Origin: UBA6912 sp963792895
Lineage (GTDB): Bacteria; Actinomycetota; Acidimicrobiia; Spongiisociales; UBA5794
Direction of reading: 5' to 3'
Assembly: GCA_963792895.1 (NCBI GenBank)
Contig: CAWBYA010000008.1
Span: 444,037-508,036 of the forward strand
Length of the DNA stretch: 64,000 nucleotides
The notes under the pieces are model-generated. The model did not search any database and was not told the DNA's origin. It was given only the letters and a program-made list of their open reading frames with translations. This document shows, in pieces, positions 9,170 to 18,060 of the stretch; position 1 is the stretch's first letter, and the number at the start of each line of letters is the position of its first letter. The position numbers and the translations under genes are program-made.

Positions 9170-10012
9170 ATGGCCATGTACGAGCTCGAGGACCCAGGCG
9201 CTCTCAACGAGCCGGTGCTCGTAGTGGCCTTCGACGGCTGGGTGAACGCCGGCGAGGCGGGCACACGGGCGGTCGAGGTGATCGCGGACGGCGGCGACGT
9301 GATCGCCCGGTTCGATGCAGACGCGCTCTATGACTACCGGGCAACGCGGCCGACGGTCGACTTCCTCGAAGGTGTCATGAACGCCGTCGGGTGGCCCGAG
9401 ATGACTCTGACCCTTGGGCGCCACGACGGGCGGGATCTCGTGGTCCTCACCGGCACGGAGCCGAACTGGCATTGGCAGCGCCTGGGTCGAGACGTCGCCG
9501 AGCTGGCGTCCCGGCTCGGCATCGTCGAGCACATCTCGCTCGGTGGGATCCCGTGGGCGACCCCCCACACACGCCCGATCACGACCATCGTGACCGCCTC
9601 CGATCGCCTGCTCCTGGACCCGAGCGACGAGCACCCCGAGGGACTGTTGCGCGTACCCGGTTCTGCAGTGAGCGTCGTCGAGCACGCCGTCGCCTCCACC
9701 GGCATCCCCACGATGGGCTATTGGGCCCGCGTGCCGCACTACATCGGTGCGGCGTACCACGCTGCTGCGATTGCCCTGCTCGACCGGGTGTCGTTGCATC
9801 TCGGCATTCACCTGCCGCTCGGCGACTTGCCCGACGCCGCCGCTGAGCAGAACGAGCAGCTTGCCTCGGTCGCGGCAGCGAGACCCGAGGTCACGGCGAT
9901 GGTCGAGCAGCTCGAGGCGCTCGTCGACCAGCAGGGCGTCGTGTCCGGCGAGCAACTCGCTGCCGAGATCGAGAGGTTCCTGCGGGATCGGGACGGCGAG
10001 GGCAACGCGTGA
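9170..10012 (+). CDS. PAC2 family protein
   Basis: The 280-residue protein matches the PAC2 (proteasome assembly chaperone 2-like) family, common in actinobacteria and archaea. Characteristic features are the opening ELEDPGALNEPVLVVAFDGWVNAGEAG, the central VVLTGTEPNWHWQ, ISLGGIPWATPHTRP and GYWARVPHYIG. The helical C-terminal tail (EQLEALVDQQGVVSGEQLAAEIERFL) is also typical. The biochemical role of bacterial members is not settled; some actinobacteria have proteasomes, but no proteasome gene is in this window. The start has a leaderless promoter rather than an SD. Confidence 0.85.
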   Translation: MAMYELEDPGALNEPVLVVAFDGWVNAGEAGTRAVEVIADGGDVIARFDADALYDYRATRPTVDFLEGVMNAVGWPEMTLTLGRHDGRDLVVLTGTEPNWHWQRLGRDVAELASRLGIVEHISLGGIPWATPHTRPITTIVTASDRLLLDPSDEHPEGLLRVPGSAVSVVEHAVASTGIPTMGYWARVPHYIGAAYHAAAIALLDRVSLHLGIHLPLGDLPDAAAEQNEQLASVAAARPEVTAMVEQLEALVDQQGVVSGEQLAAEIERFLRDRDGEGNA

Positions 10013-10035
10013 TCACGCTCGGGCTCGGCCGGGCC

Positions 10036-10048
10036 TAGCCTGAAGGTC
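10036..10048 (+). promoter_or_regulatory. Leaderless promoter of the SRPBCC gene
   Basis: TAGCCT, 7 nt, then ATG at 10049, with no convincing SD. Confidence 0.5.
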
Positions 10049-10480
10049 ATGGCCACCAGCATTCACATCGAGCAACGCATCTCTGCTCCTATCCAACAGG
10101 TGTGGGACGACGTTGCAGACATCGCCAGCCATGTCGAATGGATGGCGGACGCCGAATCGATCACCTTCCTCACCGACCAGCGATCAGGTGCGGGGACCAA
10201 GATGGAGGTGCTCACGAAGGTCGGGCCACTCAAGACCACCGACGTGATGGAGTTCATCGAGTGGGAGCCGCCCCACCGCATGGCGATCCGCCACCGCGGC
10301 CTCGTGAAGGGCAGCGGGGCGTTCACACTCGAGTCGGCCGGGGACGCAACCCGTTTCGTGTGGGCCGAGACGCTGACGTTCCCGTGGTACCTCGGTGGAG
10401 GGATGACCGCGTTCTTCGCAGCCCCGGTCCTCAAACTGATCTGGCGGCGCAACCTCAAGCGACTGGCCGCCCGCTTCTGA
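10049..10480 (+). CDS. SRPBCC family protein (polyketide cyclase/START-like fold)
   Basis: This 143-residue protein has the helix-grip fold pattern of the SRPBCC superfamily: an opening strand IHIEQRISAPIQQVWDDVADI, then HVEWMADAESI, a central sheet with MEFIEWEPPHRMAIRH and a C-terminal helix. These small proteins bind hydrophobic ligands; substrates are rarely known. No signal peptide or membrane segment is present. It lies 36 nt after the PAC2 gene with its own promoter-like element, and it converges on an enoyl-CoA hydratase gene. Confidence 0.8.
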   Translation: MATSIHIEQRISAPIQQVWDDVADIASHVEWMADAESITFLTDQRSGAGTKMEVLTKVGPLKTTDVMEFIEWEPPHRMAIRHRGLVKGSGAFTLESAGDATRFVWAETLTFPWYLGGGMTAFFAAPVLKLIWRRNLKRLAARF

Positions 10481-10492
10481 CGGAAGTTGCGA

Positions 10493-11260
10493 TCAGGTTC
10501 CGGAGAAGTCAGGCTTCTCTTTGTTGACGAAGGCGAGGATGCCGGTCTTGGCGTCGTTGGTGCCAAAGACCCAGTTGAACGCAGTGCGCTCGACTTCCAT
10601 GGCGGCGTCGATGGGTTGTCCGAATCCCTCTCCCATCGCTCGCTTGACGGCGGCGTAGCCTTTGGTTGGCCCCGTCGCCCATTCAGCAGCATCCGCCATT
10701 GCCGTCTCGACGAGATGGCCCGCCGGCACCACCTTGTCGGCGATGCCGAGGGCGAGCGCCTCGTCTGCCGGCACGTGGCGGCCGCTCATGTTGAGGTGTT
10801 TGGCGGCCTGGTAGCCGATGAGACGCTGCAGCCGCTGCGTCCCGCCGGCTCCCGGGATGATGCCGAGCATGATCTCGGGTTGGCCGACCTTGGCGTCGTC
10901 TGCCAGGTATCGGAAGTCCGCCCCCATCGCGAGCTCGAGCCCGCCGCCGAGCGCATAGCCGGGAATGGCGGCGATCGTAGGCTTCTCGAGCTGCTCCAGC
11001 CTGCGGACGACGGCGGCGAGCCCGGATGCCTGCGGCTCGCTCCCCTCGCCCTCGAACGAGTCGACGAAGCGCTTGATGTCGGCGCCCGCAGCGAAGTGCT
11101 TGTTCCCTGTGATGACAACCGCACGAACCGCGTCGTCTGCAGCCATGCCGATCGCCTCATCGATGTCGGAGATCAGCTCCCCGTTGAGGGCGTTGACCGG
11201 CGGCCGGTTCAGCGTGATGCGGGCGACGGCGCCTTCGACGGCGTACTCGACGAGATCCAC
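10493..11260 (-). CDS. Enoyl-CoA hydratase/isomerase family protein
   Basis: The 255-residue crotonase-fold protein likely hydrates or isomerises enoyl-CoA thioesters in fatty-acid or amino-acid breakdown. The CoA-binding and oxyanion-hole segments are KHFAAGADIKRF and GYALGGGLELAMGADF. The second acidic position lies in VGQPEIMLGIIPGAGGTQRL, which keeps the Glu typical of true hydratases. The GTG start at 11260 is supported by GGGAGGGA upstream. The neighbouring MeaB gene on the same strand suggests a setting in branched-chain or propionate metabolism, but no mutase or carboxylase is in view. Confidence 0.92.
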   Translation of the reverse strand: MDLVEYAVEGAVARITLNRPPVNALNGELISDIDEAIGMAADDAVRAVVITGNKHFAAGADIKRFVDSFEGEGSEPQASGLAAVVRRLEQLEKPTIAAIPGYALGGGLELAMGADFRYLADDAKVGQPEIMLGIIPGAGGTQRLQRLIGYQAAKHLNMSGRHVPADEALALGIADKVVPAGHLVETAMADAAEWATGPTKGYAAVKRAMGEGFGQPIDAAMEVERTAFNWVFGTNDAKTGILAFVNKEKPDFSGT

Positions 11261-11302
11261 GGGGTCCCTCCCGTTGCGTGTGTTGGATACGGTGGCCGCA
11301 CG

Positions 11303-12256
11303 TTACCCGGAGACGAGGGCGGTGATCCTGCGCGCAGCGGCCCACGGGTCGAGCATGCGGGCCCACACCTCGTCGATGAGCTCGTTCCATTGTTTGTCGT
11401 CGAGACGCTCGCGCATGCGGCGCCGGACCGCATAGCCGACCGCTTCCCGAATCTCGTCTGCGAGCCGGGCGCGGCGGACGGCCTCCAAACCAGCCGTCTC
11501 GACGAGGTGCCTGCGATGGTCTTGGACGGCTTGCCACACGGCGGGGACACCCTCGCCCGTACTGGCGACTGAGCGGACGATCGGCGGCACCCACGAGCGA
11601 TCACCGCCGAGCTCGAGCATCTGTCGCAGATCCCGGATCGTGTCGTCGACGCCGGGGCGGTCCGCTTTGTTGACCACGAAGACGTCGCCGATCTCGAGCA
11701 GGCCGGCCTTCGCCGCCTGGACCGAATCGCCCCACCGCGGGTTGAGCACGACGAGCGTCGTGTCGGCCTTCCCTGCGATTTCGACCTCGGCCTGACCGAC
11801 CCCAACCGTCTCTACGAGGATCTCCGGGAACCCGATGGCATCGAGCACGGCCAGCGCTCGCGGCGTCGCCTCGGAGATGCCGCCGAGGTGGCCGCGGCTC
11901 GCCATCGACCGGATGTAGACCTCGCCGTCGTCGACGTGGTCTTGCATGCGTACCCGATCGCCCAGGATCGCCCCTCCCGAGAACGGGCTGGATGGATCGA
12001 CTGCGAGCACCGCAACGGCAGCGCCCATGGCTCGCGCTTGGGTGATCAAACCATCTGTGAGCGTGGACTTCCCCGCCCCCGGTGCTCCCGTCAGCCCGGT
12101 AGTCCACGCCTTGCCGGTATTCGGGAACAGTTCGGCGAGCACCTGATCGCCGGCTGCGCCACCGTCCTCGACGAGCGTGATCAGCCGAGCCAGCGACCTC
12201 CGGTCGCCGTCGCGAGCACCTGCGATGAGCACGTCGGGATCATTGACACGGGCCAT
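11303..12256 (-). CDS. meaB: MeaB/ArgK-type GTPase, methylmalonyl-CoA mutase chaperone
   Basis: The 317-residue G3E GTPase protects and reactivates B12-dependent acyl-CoA mutases. The P-loop GAPGAGKST is at residues 57-65. It is followed by VDPSSPFSGGAILGDRVRM (family switch region), VETVGVGQAEVEI (Walker B-like) and NKADRPG (base recognition). No mutase subunit is in the window, so the partner must be elsewhere. The ATG lies 8 nt after TACCCT on the coding strand, without an SD. Confidence 0.93.
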   Translation of the reverse strand: MARVNDPDVLIAGARDGDRRSLARLITLVEDGGAAGDQVLAELFPNTGKAWTTGLTGAPGAGKSTLTDGLITQARAMGAAVAVLAVDPSSPFSGGAILGDRVRMQDHVDDGEVYIRSMASRGHLGGISEATPRALAVLDAIGFPEILVETVGVGQAEVEIAGKADTTLVVLNPRWGDSVQAAKAGLLEIGDVFVVNKADRPGVDDTIRDLRQMLELGGDRSWVPPIVRSVASTGEGVPAVWQAVQDHRRHLVETAGLEAVRRARLADEIREAVGYAVRRRMRERLDDKQWNELIDEVWARMLDPWAAARRITALVSG

Positions 12257-12270
12257 GCCGCCAGAGGGTA
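12257..12270 (-). promoter_or_regulatory. Leaderless promoter of meaB
   Basis: On the minus strand TACCCT is followed by 8 nt and the ATG of meaB. No SD is seen. Confidence 0.45.
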
Positions 12271-12303
12271 GAACGAGCCGGGAGGCGAAACGTCAGCCTG
12301 CGA

Positions 12304-12612
12304 CTACAGAGCGACGACTTCTTCGACGCCGGGGACGCGGTCACGCAAGATGCGCTCGATCCCAGCGGTGAGGGTCATGGTCGACATGGGGCAGCCGCCG
12401 CAGGCACCGACGAGTTGGAGCGTGACCTTGCCGCCCTCCGTACCGAGGAGAATCAGGTCGCCGCCGTCGGCCTGCAGTGCCGGACGGATGTACTCCAGCG
12501 TCTCCTCGAGCATCGGCAGATCGATGGCGCTGTCGTCGATGCCGGACGGGCGGTCGTGGTCGGTCGGCGAGGCAACCTCGATGATCGAGCTCTGGACAGG
12601 TTTGTCGGTCAT
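12304..12612 (-). CDS. NifU C-terminal domain (Nfu-type) Fe-S scaffold protein
   Basis: This 102-residue protein carries the Nfu domain: IRPALQADGGDLILL and then GACGGCPMSTMTL, whose CxxC pair binds a transient Fe-S cluster for delivery to apoproteins. The ATG at 12612 is preferred because GAGG lies about 10 nt upstream; a GTG three codons earlier is possible. About 30 residues of low-complexity acidic sequence precede the domain. It ends 48 nt before meaB, so the two may be co-transcribed. Confidence 0.9.
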   Translation of the reverse strand: MTDKPVQSSIIEVASPTDHDRPSGIDDSAIDLPMLEETLEYIRPALQADGGDLILLGTEGGKVTLQLVGACGGCPMSTMTLTAGIERILRDRVPGVEEVVAL

Positions 12613-12683
12613 GGAGTTCACGCCTCACGAAACGCCGGGAGCGTCAGCCTATTCCCACTACGAGTGTAGGAGAAATCTCACCT

Positions 12684-14030
12684 TCACCGGGGCCACGGGC
12701 GCTCCCGCACCCACGCGAGGTCGTTGCGCACGCTCTCCGGCGGGATGAGGCTGACGCCGCCCCGGCGGAGCGCAAACGACCACTCCCCGCGGCCATACAC
12801 ACCCGACGGGAGACCGTTCACGCGCAACTCGAAGAGGCCCGTCGCCGATGCGGTGACGACCGCGGCACCCCAACGCAGGCCCACCCGCACGGTCTCGGGG
12901 ACGACGCCACCGCCGTCCTGAGGTACGAGACCGCTGTAGTAGTGAGCGAGGATCTCGTCATAGCGAGAACCCCGCTCTCCCATCGCCTCCGCACCCCACT
13001 GGCTCATTCCCACGCCGTGGCCCCACCCTTCGCCGCGGAACGTGACGCTGCCACGACCGGGCAAGTCGGCGCTCGGCAGGGGGCCGCGGGGACGAGCATC
13101 GGGCGCCGGCTCGAACGCGACATCGAAGGTGTACGACAGGAAAGCCTGAGGCCAGCGCCCTCCCGTCGGACGCACCGCCGGAAGCGCACCGGGGTACAAC
13201 AGCGGCCCATACTGGTTGAAGCGCGCCCTGACCGTGGTGGCGGGGATCGCCACTCTGCCGGTGTCGCTCTCGACGACAACGGCCGAGGGCCCTGCACCCT
13301 CCGGTGGGCGGTCGAGGATCACGCTCCGAACGTCGGAACCGATGAAGATGCCACCGCGGGCGAATATGCGGCGCATCGCCTCGACATCGACCGTGATCTC
13401 CCACGATTCGTACGGAGTCACGCCCGCTTCGGGAGAGTCGACTGCGACGAGATATGGCTTGCCCTCGCCGGCCCAGATGTCTTGCACGGCACGAGTCCGG
13501 CTCCCGGCGCTCGATGAGTAGAGGGTCTGGGCTGGTGCCCCCCCGTAGAGCAGTATCTCGTTCTGGGTTGCTGCGATCGCCTCCAGCCAACGCGGCCCGT
13601 CCGCTTCCCTGACCACCCCCGTGCCGGCGTAGACCTGGCATTGGGTCGTTGCGCATATGTCGAACCCATATGTTTCGCCGTCGGTGCTGCGCCCCCTGTC
13701 CAAAGTCCAGGCCAGATAGGTACGGGCGGCGACGGCCTGCGCCTTCAGCGTCTCCATCGGCCACGACAGCGGCACCTCGCGGATGCCGGCGAGGTACGAG
13801 TCGAGGGTGACCTCCTCGACGAGGGCGAGGCCGTTGCGATGCCAGGTGAGGGAGAGCGTTCCGCCGTAGGTGCGGCCGTCGATCCCGAACTCGGTCCCGG
13901 GGGCAGGCACGAGCTCGATCCTCACGACGTCGGCCGTTTGCGCAGCGACCGGTGCAGGCCACGAGAGGGTCAGCGCAGCGAGAAGCGCTGCGATCGCGGC
14001 GAAGGCGCGTGGCACGGCATGATGAAACAC
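12684..14030 (-). CDS. Secreted SpoIID/LytB domain protein
   Basis: The protein has 448 residues with a signal peptide (hydrophobic core AFAAIAALLAALTLSW, likely cleavage after AAQ). The SpoIID/LytB domain shows the conserved start YLAGIREVPLSWPMETLKAQAVAARTYLAW, then the tail motif GWGHGVGMSQWGAEAMGERG. In Bacillus SpoIID is a lytic transglycosylase acting on stripped glycan. In non-sporulating actinobacteria such proteins are probably wall-remodelling enzymes. It uses a GTG start 6 nt after CAGGCT. A second, larger family member is at 54.2-56.1 kb. Confidence 0.88.
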   Translation of the reverse strand: MFHHAVPRAFAAIAALLAALTLSWPAPVAAQTADVVRIELVPAPGTEFGIDGRTYGGTLSLTWHRNGLALVEEVTLDSYLAGIREVPLSWPMETLKAQAVAARTYLAWTLDRGRSTDGETYGFDICATTQCQVYAGTGVVREADGPRWLEAIAATQNEILLYGGAPAQTLYSSSAGSRTRAVQDIWAGEGKPYLVAVDSPEAGVTPYESWEITVDVEAMRRIFARGGIFIGSDVRSVILDRPPEGAGPSAVVVESDTGRVAIPATTVRARFNQYGPLLYPGALPAVRPTGGRWPQAFLSYTFDVAFEPAPDARPRGPLPSADLPGRGSVTFRGEGWGHGVGMSQWGAEAMGERGSRYDEILAHYYSGLVPQDGGGVVPETVRVGLRWGAAVVTASATGLFELRVNGLPSGVYGRGEWSFALRRGGVSLIPPESVRNDLAWVRERPWPR

Positions 14031-14086
14031 GCCCTCAGCCTGCCAGCTTCCCGCGTGGCCGCAAGCCGCCGGTCAGCTGTGCCGTG

Positions 14087-15352
14087 TCACACCCGTGAGA
14101 TGTCGGCGCCCATCGCGGCGAGCTTCTCCACGAAGCCGTCGTAGCCCCGGTCGATGTGATCGGCATTGGTGACGAGGGTCTCACCGTCGGCGGCAAGCCC
14201 CGCCAGCGCCAACGCAGCACCCGCGCGAATGTCGCAGCCGTCGACCTCACAGCCCGAGAGCCGCTCGACTCCTCGAATCACCACGTGCGACCCGTCGGTG
14301 TGGATGTCGGCACCCATACGATTCAGCTCGCCGATGTAGCGGAACCGGGCGTCATAGACGTTCTCGGTGATGAGCGACGTGCCGTCGGCTCGGGACAGGA
14401 AGGCGACCATTTGCGGATGCATGTCGGTGTGAAACCCTGGGTACGGCAGGGTTGCGAAGTCCACCGCCTGCGGCCGTACCGGCCCACGCACCGTGATCGA
14501 GTCGAAACCCGTCTCGACCTCGCATCCGGCCTCCTCGAGCTTGCGCAGCTCCATGCGGAGATGGTCGGGGACACAGTCGCGCACCTTCACTCGACCGCGA
14601 GTGATGGCACCCGCCAGCGCGTAGGTGCCCGCTTCGAGCCGGTCGGGCACCACACGGTGGTCCGTCGGCTCGAGATGCGAGACACCGACCACCTCGATGG
14701 TGGATGTACCGGCACCCGAGACTTTGGCCCCCATCTTGTTGAGAAGCTCTGCGAGATCAGCGAGCTCGGGCTCGCGAGCTGCGTTCCCGATCACCGTCCG
14801 GCCGGACGCCATGGCCGCCGCGAGCAGGAGGTTCTCGGTCGCTCCGACCGACGGGAACTCCAAGAACACCTCCGTGCCGTGGAGTCCTGACGGGGCGCGG
14901 GCTTCGAGAACCCCGTGGCGGAGCTCGAACTCGCCGCCCATCGCGCGGAGACCTTCCAGGTGCATGTCGATTGGGCGCGAACCGAAGTCGTCCCCCCCGG
15001 GCAGCGCCACCCTGGCCTCGCCGCAACGCGCCAGCAGCGCACCGAGGATGAGGATCGAAGCTCGCATCTTGCGCACCAGATCGAGGGGGGCCTCCGGCAG
15101 CGGCTGCTCGGGCACGTCGATGACGAGGCGATGCCCCGATCGGATGCACTCAGCACCGACGTGGACAAGGACCTCGCCCATGATCTCCACATCGGCGATA
15201 CCCGGCACGTTCGTGAGCGTGTGGCGCCCCGGAGCGAGAAGCGTCGCCACCATGTGCTTGAGCACTGCGTTCTTTGCGCCGAGGACCGAGACCTCGCCGT
15301 CGAGCGGGGCGCCGCCGACGACTCGAATGGCATCCGTTGCGTGATCGACCAT
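14087..15352 (-). CDS. murA: UDP-N-acetylglucosamine 1-carboxyvinyltransferase MurA
   Basis: The 421-residue EPSP-synthase-fold enzyme transfers enolpyruvyl from PEP to UDP-GlcNAc, the first committed step of peptidoglycan synthesis. Substrate-binding GAKNAVL (Lys27) and late motifs such as NVYDARFRYIGELNRMGADI are intact. The loop aligned with the E. coli active-site Cys115 reads LPGGDDFGSRPIDMH, so that position is Asp121. Asp-type MurA occurs in mycobacteria and chlamydiae and is not alkylated by fosfomycin. It has a leaderless promoter on the minus strand. Confidence 0.96.
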   Translation of the reverse strand: MVDHATDAIRVVGGAPLDGEVSVLGAKNAVLKHMVATLLAPGRHTLTNVPGIADVEIMGEVLVHVGAECIRSGHRLVIDVPEQPLPEAPLDLVRKMRASILILGALLARCGEARVALPGGDDFGSRPIDMHLEGLRAMGGEFELRHGVLEARAPSGLHGTEVFLEFPSVGATENLLLAAAMASGRTVIGNAAREPELADLAELLNKMGAKVSGAGTSTIEVVGVSHLEPTDHRVVPDRLEAGTYALAGAITRGRVKVRDCVPDHLRMELRKLEEAGCEVETGFDSITVRGPVRPQAVDFATLPYPGFHTDMHPQMVAFLSRADGTSLITENVYDARFRYIGELNRMGADIHTDGSHVVIRGVERLSGCEVDGCDIRAGAALALAGLAADGETLVTNADHIDRGYDGFVEKLAAMGADISRV

Positions 15353-15365
15353 CCCCGCCAGTCTA
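15353..15365 (-). promoter_or_regulatory. Leaderless promoter of murA
   Basis: On the minus strand TAGACT is followed by 7 nt and the murA ATG. Confidence 0.5.
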
Positions 15366-15392
15366 CGGCCTCGGCCGTTTCCCCCGGTCTTC

Positions 15393-15911
15393 TCAGGGGA
15401 CGAGGGTCAGCGATTCGAGGATGGCGTCGGCGTGTGTCGACCACGTCGAGTTCGGCGCCCGCACCTCGACGCCGATCGCGTTCCGGCCCTCGAGTGGGGT
15501 GAGCCGCCACCACAGCCGGCCGCCGGCGAAGCTCCCAAACGAGATCACAGACCCGTCACGCAGCGGGTCGACCGTGGCGAGCTCGGCCCGACCGTCATCG
15601 ATGATGGCCCAGAAGCTCCGCACGACAGCATCGGTCGTCTGCGGCCACTCCTCACCGTCTGCCACGACGATGCCCTCCATGTTGACCTGGCCCGCCGTCG
15701 CGATCACCGCTTCCGGTGCGGCGGGGTGGCGAAGCGACACGAACTCGTCGGCCCGCTCCACGACCTCCCAGCTTTCCGGATAGGCGACGCAGAAATCGGC
15801 CGCACACACCCTGACAAGTGCACCCACCTCCGGCGCATCCGGGCCGGAGTCACCGCAGGCCCCGGCTGCGATGGCGACCAGCAGGAGCAACGGCGTGACA
15901 CGACGAGACAT
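15393..15911 (-). CDS. Putative lipoprotein of unknown function
   Basis: The 172-residue protein starts with a lipoprotein signal peptide (MSRRVTPLLLLVAIAAGAC), whose lipobox cysteine is residue 19. The mature part contains VRVCAADFCVAYPESWEVVERADEFVSL and later RLTPLEGRNAIGVEVRAP, a beta-rich pattern like PsbP/LpqN-type actinobacterial lipoproteins. That resemblance is loose. It should sit on the outer face of the cytoplasmic membrane. It is divergent from ppk1 and has its own TAGCCT promoter 6 nt before the ATG. Confidence 0.75.
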   Translation of the reverse strand: MSRRVTPLLLLVAIAAGACGDSGPDAPEVGALVRVCAADFCVAYPESWEVVERADEFVSLRHPAAPEAVIATAGQVNMEGIVVADGEEWPQTTDAVVRSFWAIIDDGRAELATVDPLRDGSVISFGSFAGGRLWWRLTPLEGRNAIGVEVRAPNSTWSTHADAILESLTLVP

Positions 15912-15923
15912 GCGGAGAGGCTA
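15912..15923 (-). promoter_or_regulatory. Leaderless promoter of the 15.4-kb lipoprotein gene
   Basis: On the minus strand TAGCCT, 6 nt, then ATG. Confidence 0.5.
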
Positions 15924-15953
15924 CCCCGGGGCCCACGCCACCCAGCTCGTCGT

Positions 15954-15985
15954 TACCATGCGGCCCTATGGTGACCCGTATATGA
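15954..15985 (+). promoter_or_regulatory. Promoter and leaderless 5-codon upstream ORF of ppk1
   Basis: TACCAT at 15954-15959 is followed after 8 nt by ATG GTG ACC CGT ATA TGA (15968-15985). The TGA overlaps the ppk1 ATG at 15982 (ATGA). No SD precedes ppk1, so translation of ppk1 may depend on ribosomes terminating on this mini-ORF. Confidence 0.4.
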
Positions 15986-18060
15986 CTCTGCCGGAGCACT
16001 ACATCAATCGCGAGCTCTCGTTGCTCGATTTCCAGCGGCGCGTGCTGGCCATTGCCGAGGACCCCAACATGCCCGTCCTCGATCGCCTCAGGTTCGTTGC
16101 GATCGTCAGCCAGAACCTCGACGAGTTCTTCCAGGTGAGAGTTGCCGGCCTGATGAGCCAGGTTGCGAGTGGACTCACGAGCACGACCGCCGATGGCATG
16201 ACACCGCGAGAGCAGCTCGACGCCATCCGTATCAACACCTCGGCGTTGTTTCAGCGAATCGACAGCCTCTTCGTGGACGAGTTGGTGTCGCTACTCGCCA
16301 AGGCGGAGATCCACGTCATCGATCATCATGATCTCGATCCCACCGAGATCACCATGCTCCACGAGCGCTTCGACCACCAGATCTTTCCCATCCTCACTCC
16401 GCTCGCGGTAGACCCCGCCCACCCGTTCCCCTACATCTCGAACCTCTCGCTCAATCTCGCCGTCGTCGTTCGCGATCCCGAGAACGACGAGGTCCAGTTC
16501 GCAAGGGTCAAGGTACCCCCGCTCTTGCCGCGCTTCATCGCCCTGCCCGGGGCGCGCTTCGTGCCGGTCGAGCAGGTGATCGCCGACAACCTCGATCGGC
16601 TCTTCCCGGGCCACCCCGTGGTGGCCTCATTTGCGTTCCGTGTGACCCGGAGCGCCGACCTTGCGGTCGAGGAGCAAGAGGCCGACGACCTCTTGGAGGC
16701 AATGGAGACGGTCCTCAGGTTTCGCCAACGCTCAGCAGGCTCCGTCCGTCTCGAGGTGGCTCCCGAGGCCCCGACGCGAGCCGTCGACCTCCTGCTGCGC
16801 GAGCTCGACCTCGGACCGGAGCATGCCTACCACCGCACGGCGCCGCTCGATCTCGGTGCCCTGTTCGAGCTGTTCGCCCTCGATCGACCCGACCTCAAGG
16901 AACCGACGTGGGTGCCCACGACCGGCCCCCGCCTCACTGCGCCGCCCGACGCCACTGTCGATTTCTTCGACGAGATTCGCAGCGGCGACATCTTCGTTCA
17001 TCACCCGTATGAGTCGTTTGGGACCTCAACCGGCGCGTTCCTCGCCCAGGCGGCACACGATCCGAACGTGCTCGCCATCAAGCAGACGCTGTACCGCACA
17101 TGGGCGCCGGAAGATCCGGCTATCGGCGGCGAGGCCGCGATCGTCCAGTCGCTCATCACCGCGGCAGAAGCGGGCAAGCAGGTGGTCGTCCTCGTCGAGC
17201 TCAAGGCCCGATTCGACGAGGCGGCCAACATCACGTGGGCGAAGATGCTGGAGAATGCCGGCGTCCACGTCGTGTACGGCGTGGTCGGGCTCAAGACGCA
17301 TGCCAAGATCCTTCTCGTGGTGCGCAGGGAGAAGGACGGGCTGCGCAGGTACGCACACCTCGGCACGGGCAACTACAACCCCAAGACGGCGCGTCTGTAC
17401 GAGGACTTCGGGATCTTCACGGCCGATTCCGACATCGGCCGGGACCTCTCCGAACTGTTCAACATCCTCACTGGGTACGGCGCCGCCCACTCGATGCGGA
17501 AGATCCTCGTCGCCCCGGCGACGCTCCGACGCCGCATCACCGAACGTATTCGGGAAGAGGGCGCAAAGGGCGCCGAGGGCAGGATCCTCTTCAAGATCAA
17601 CCATCTCGTCGACCCCGAGATCATTGGAGAGCTCTACGACGCCTCGCAGCGCGGCTGCAGGATCGACCTCATCGTCCGGGGGATCTGCTCACTGCGTGCA
17701 GGCGTCCCGGACCTGTCACCGACCATCCGGGTGCGATCGATCGTCGGACGCTTCCTCGAGCACTCTCGCTTGTACCGCTTCGGCCACCCCGACCGCGGTG
17801 CCGTCTACTACACGGGTTCCGCCGACATGATGACGCGCAACCTCGACGGCAGGGTCGAAGTCATCACACCTGTGGTCGATGCGAGATTGCGTGGCAGGAT
17901 CGAGGAGATGCTCGACGTGTTGCTCACCGACGATGAGCTCGCCTGGACGCTCGAGGACGACCGGTGGGCTCCGGTGGACCGCACGATGGGTCTCCACTCG
18001 CACGACCGGTTGCAGGAGTTCGCGCTGTTGCGACAGCGGAGTGGTGAGGCGCTCCGCTGA
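15982..18060 (+). CDS. ppk1: Polyphosphate kinase 1
   Basis: This 692-residue enzyme reversibly polymerises the gamma-phosphate of ATP into polyphosphate. The N-terminal domain begins YINRELSLLDFQRRVLAIAED, typical for Ppk1. The catalytic core has KQTLYRT, then GLKTHAKILLV with the autophosphorylated histidine at about residue 440, and HLGTGNYNPKTARLYEDFG. The C-terminal phospholipase-D-like part includes YTGSADMMTRNLDGRVEV. The start at 15982 matches the family N-terminus; an in-frame ATG at 15958 is possible. The stop overlaps the next ATG (TGATG), so ppk1 and the Nudix gene are coupled. Confidence 0.95.
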   Translation: MTLPEHYINRELSLLDFQRRVLAIAEDPNMPVLDRLRFVAIVSQNLDEFFQVRVAGLMSQVASGLTSTTADGMTPREQLDAIRINTSALFQRIDSLFVDELVSLLAKAEIHVIDHHDLDPTEITMLHERFDHQIFPILTPLAVDPAHPFPYISNLSLNLAVVVRDPENDEVQFARVKVPPLLPRFIALPGARFVPVEQVIADNLDRLFPGHPVVASFAFRVTRSADLAVEEQEADDLLEAMETVLRFRQRSAGSVRLEVAPEAPTRAVDLLLRELDLGPEHAYHRTAPLDLGALFELFALDRPDLKEPTWVPTTGPRLTAPPDATVDFFDEIRSGDIFVHHPYESFGTSTGAFLAQAAHDPNVLAIKQTLYRTWAPEDPAIGGEAAIVQSLITAAEAGKQVVVLVELKARFDEAANITWAKMLENAGVHVVYGVVGLKTHAKILLVVRREKDGLRRYAHLGTGNYNPKTARLYEDFGIFTADSDIGRDLSELFNILTGYGAAHSMRKILVAPATLRRRITERIREEGAKGAEGRILFKINHLVDPEIIGELYDASQRGCRIDLIVRGICSLRAGVPDLSPTIRVRSIVGRFLEHSRLYRFGHPDRGAVYYTGSADMMTRNLDGRVEVITPVVDARLRGRIEEMLDVLLTDDELAWTLEDDRWAPVDRTMGLHSHDRLQEFALLRQRSGEALR

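Noticed and set aside
8753..9955. 400-residue minus-strand frame opposite the PAC2 gene
   Set aside because: It is antisense to a well-supported gene with low-complexity composition; only its last part in the intergenic gap was kept as a weak observation.
14156..15502. Long plus-strand frames opposite murA
   Set aside because: They are shadows of murA with no recognisable domain or start signal.
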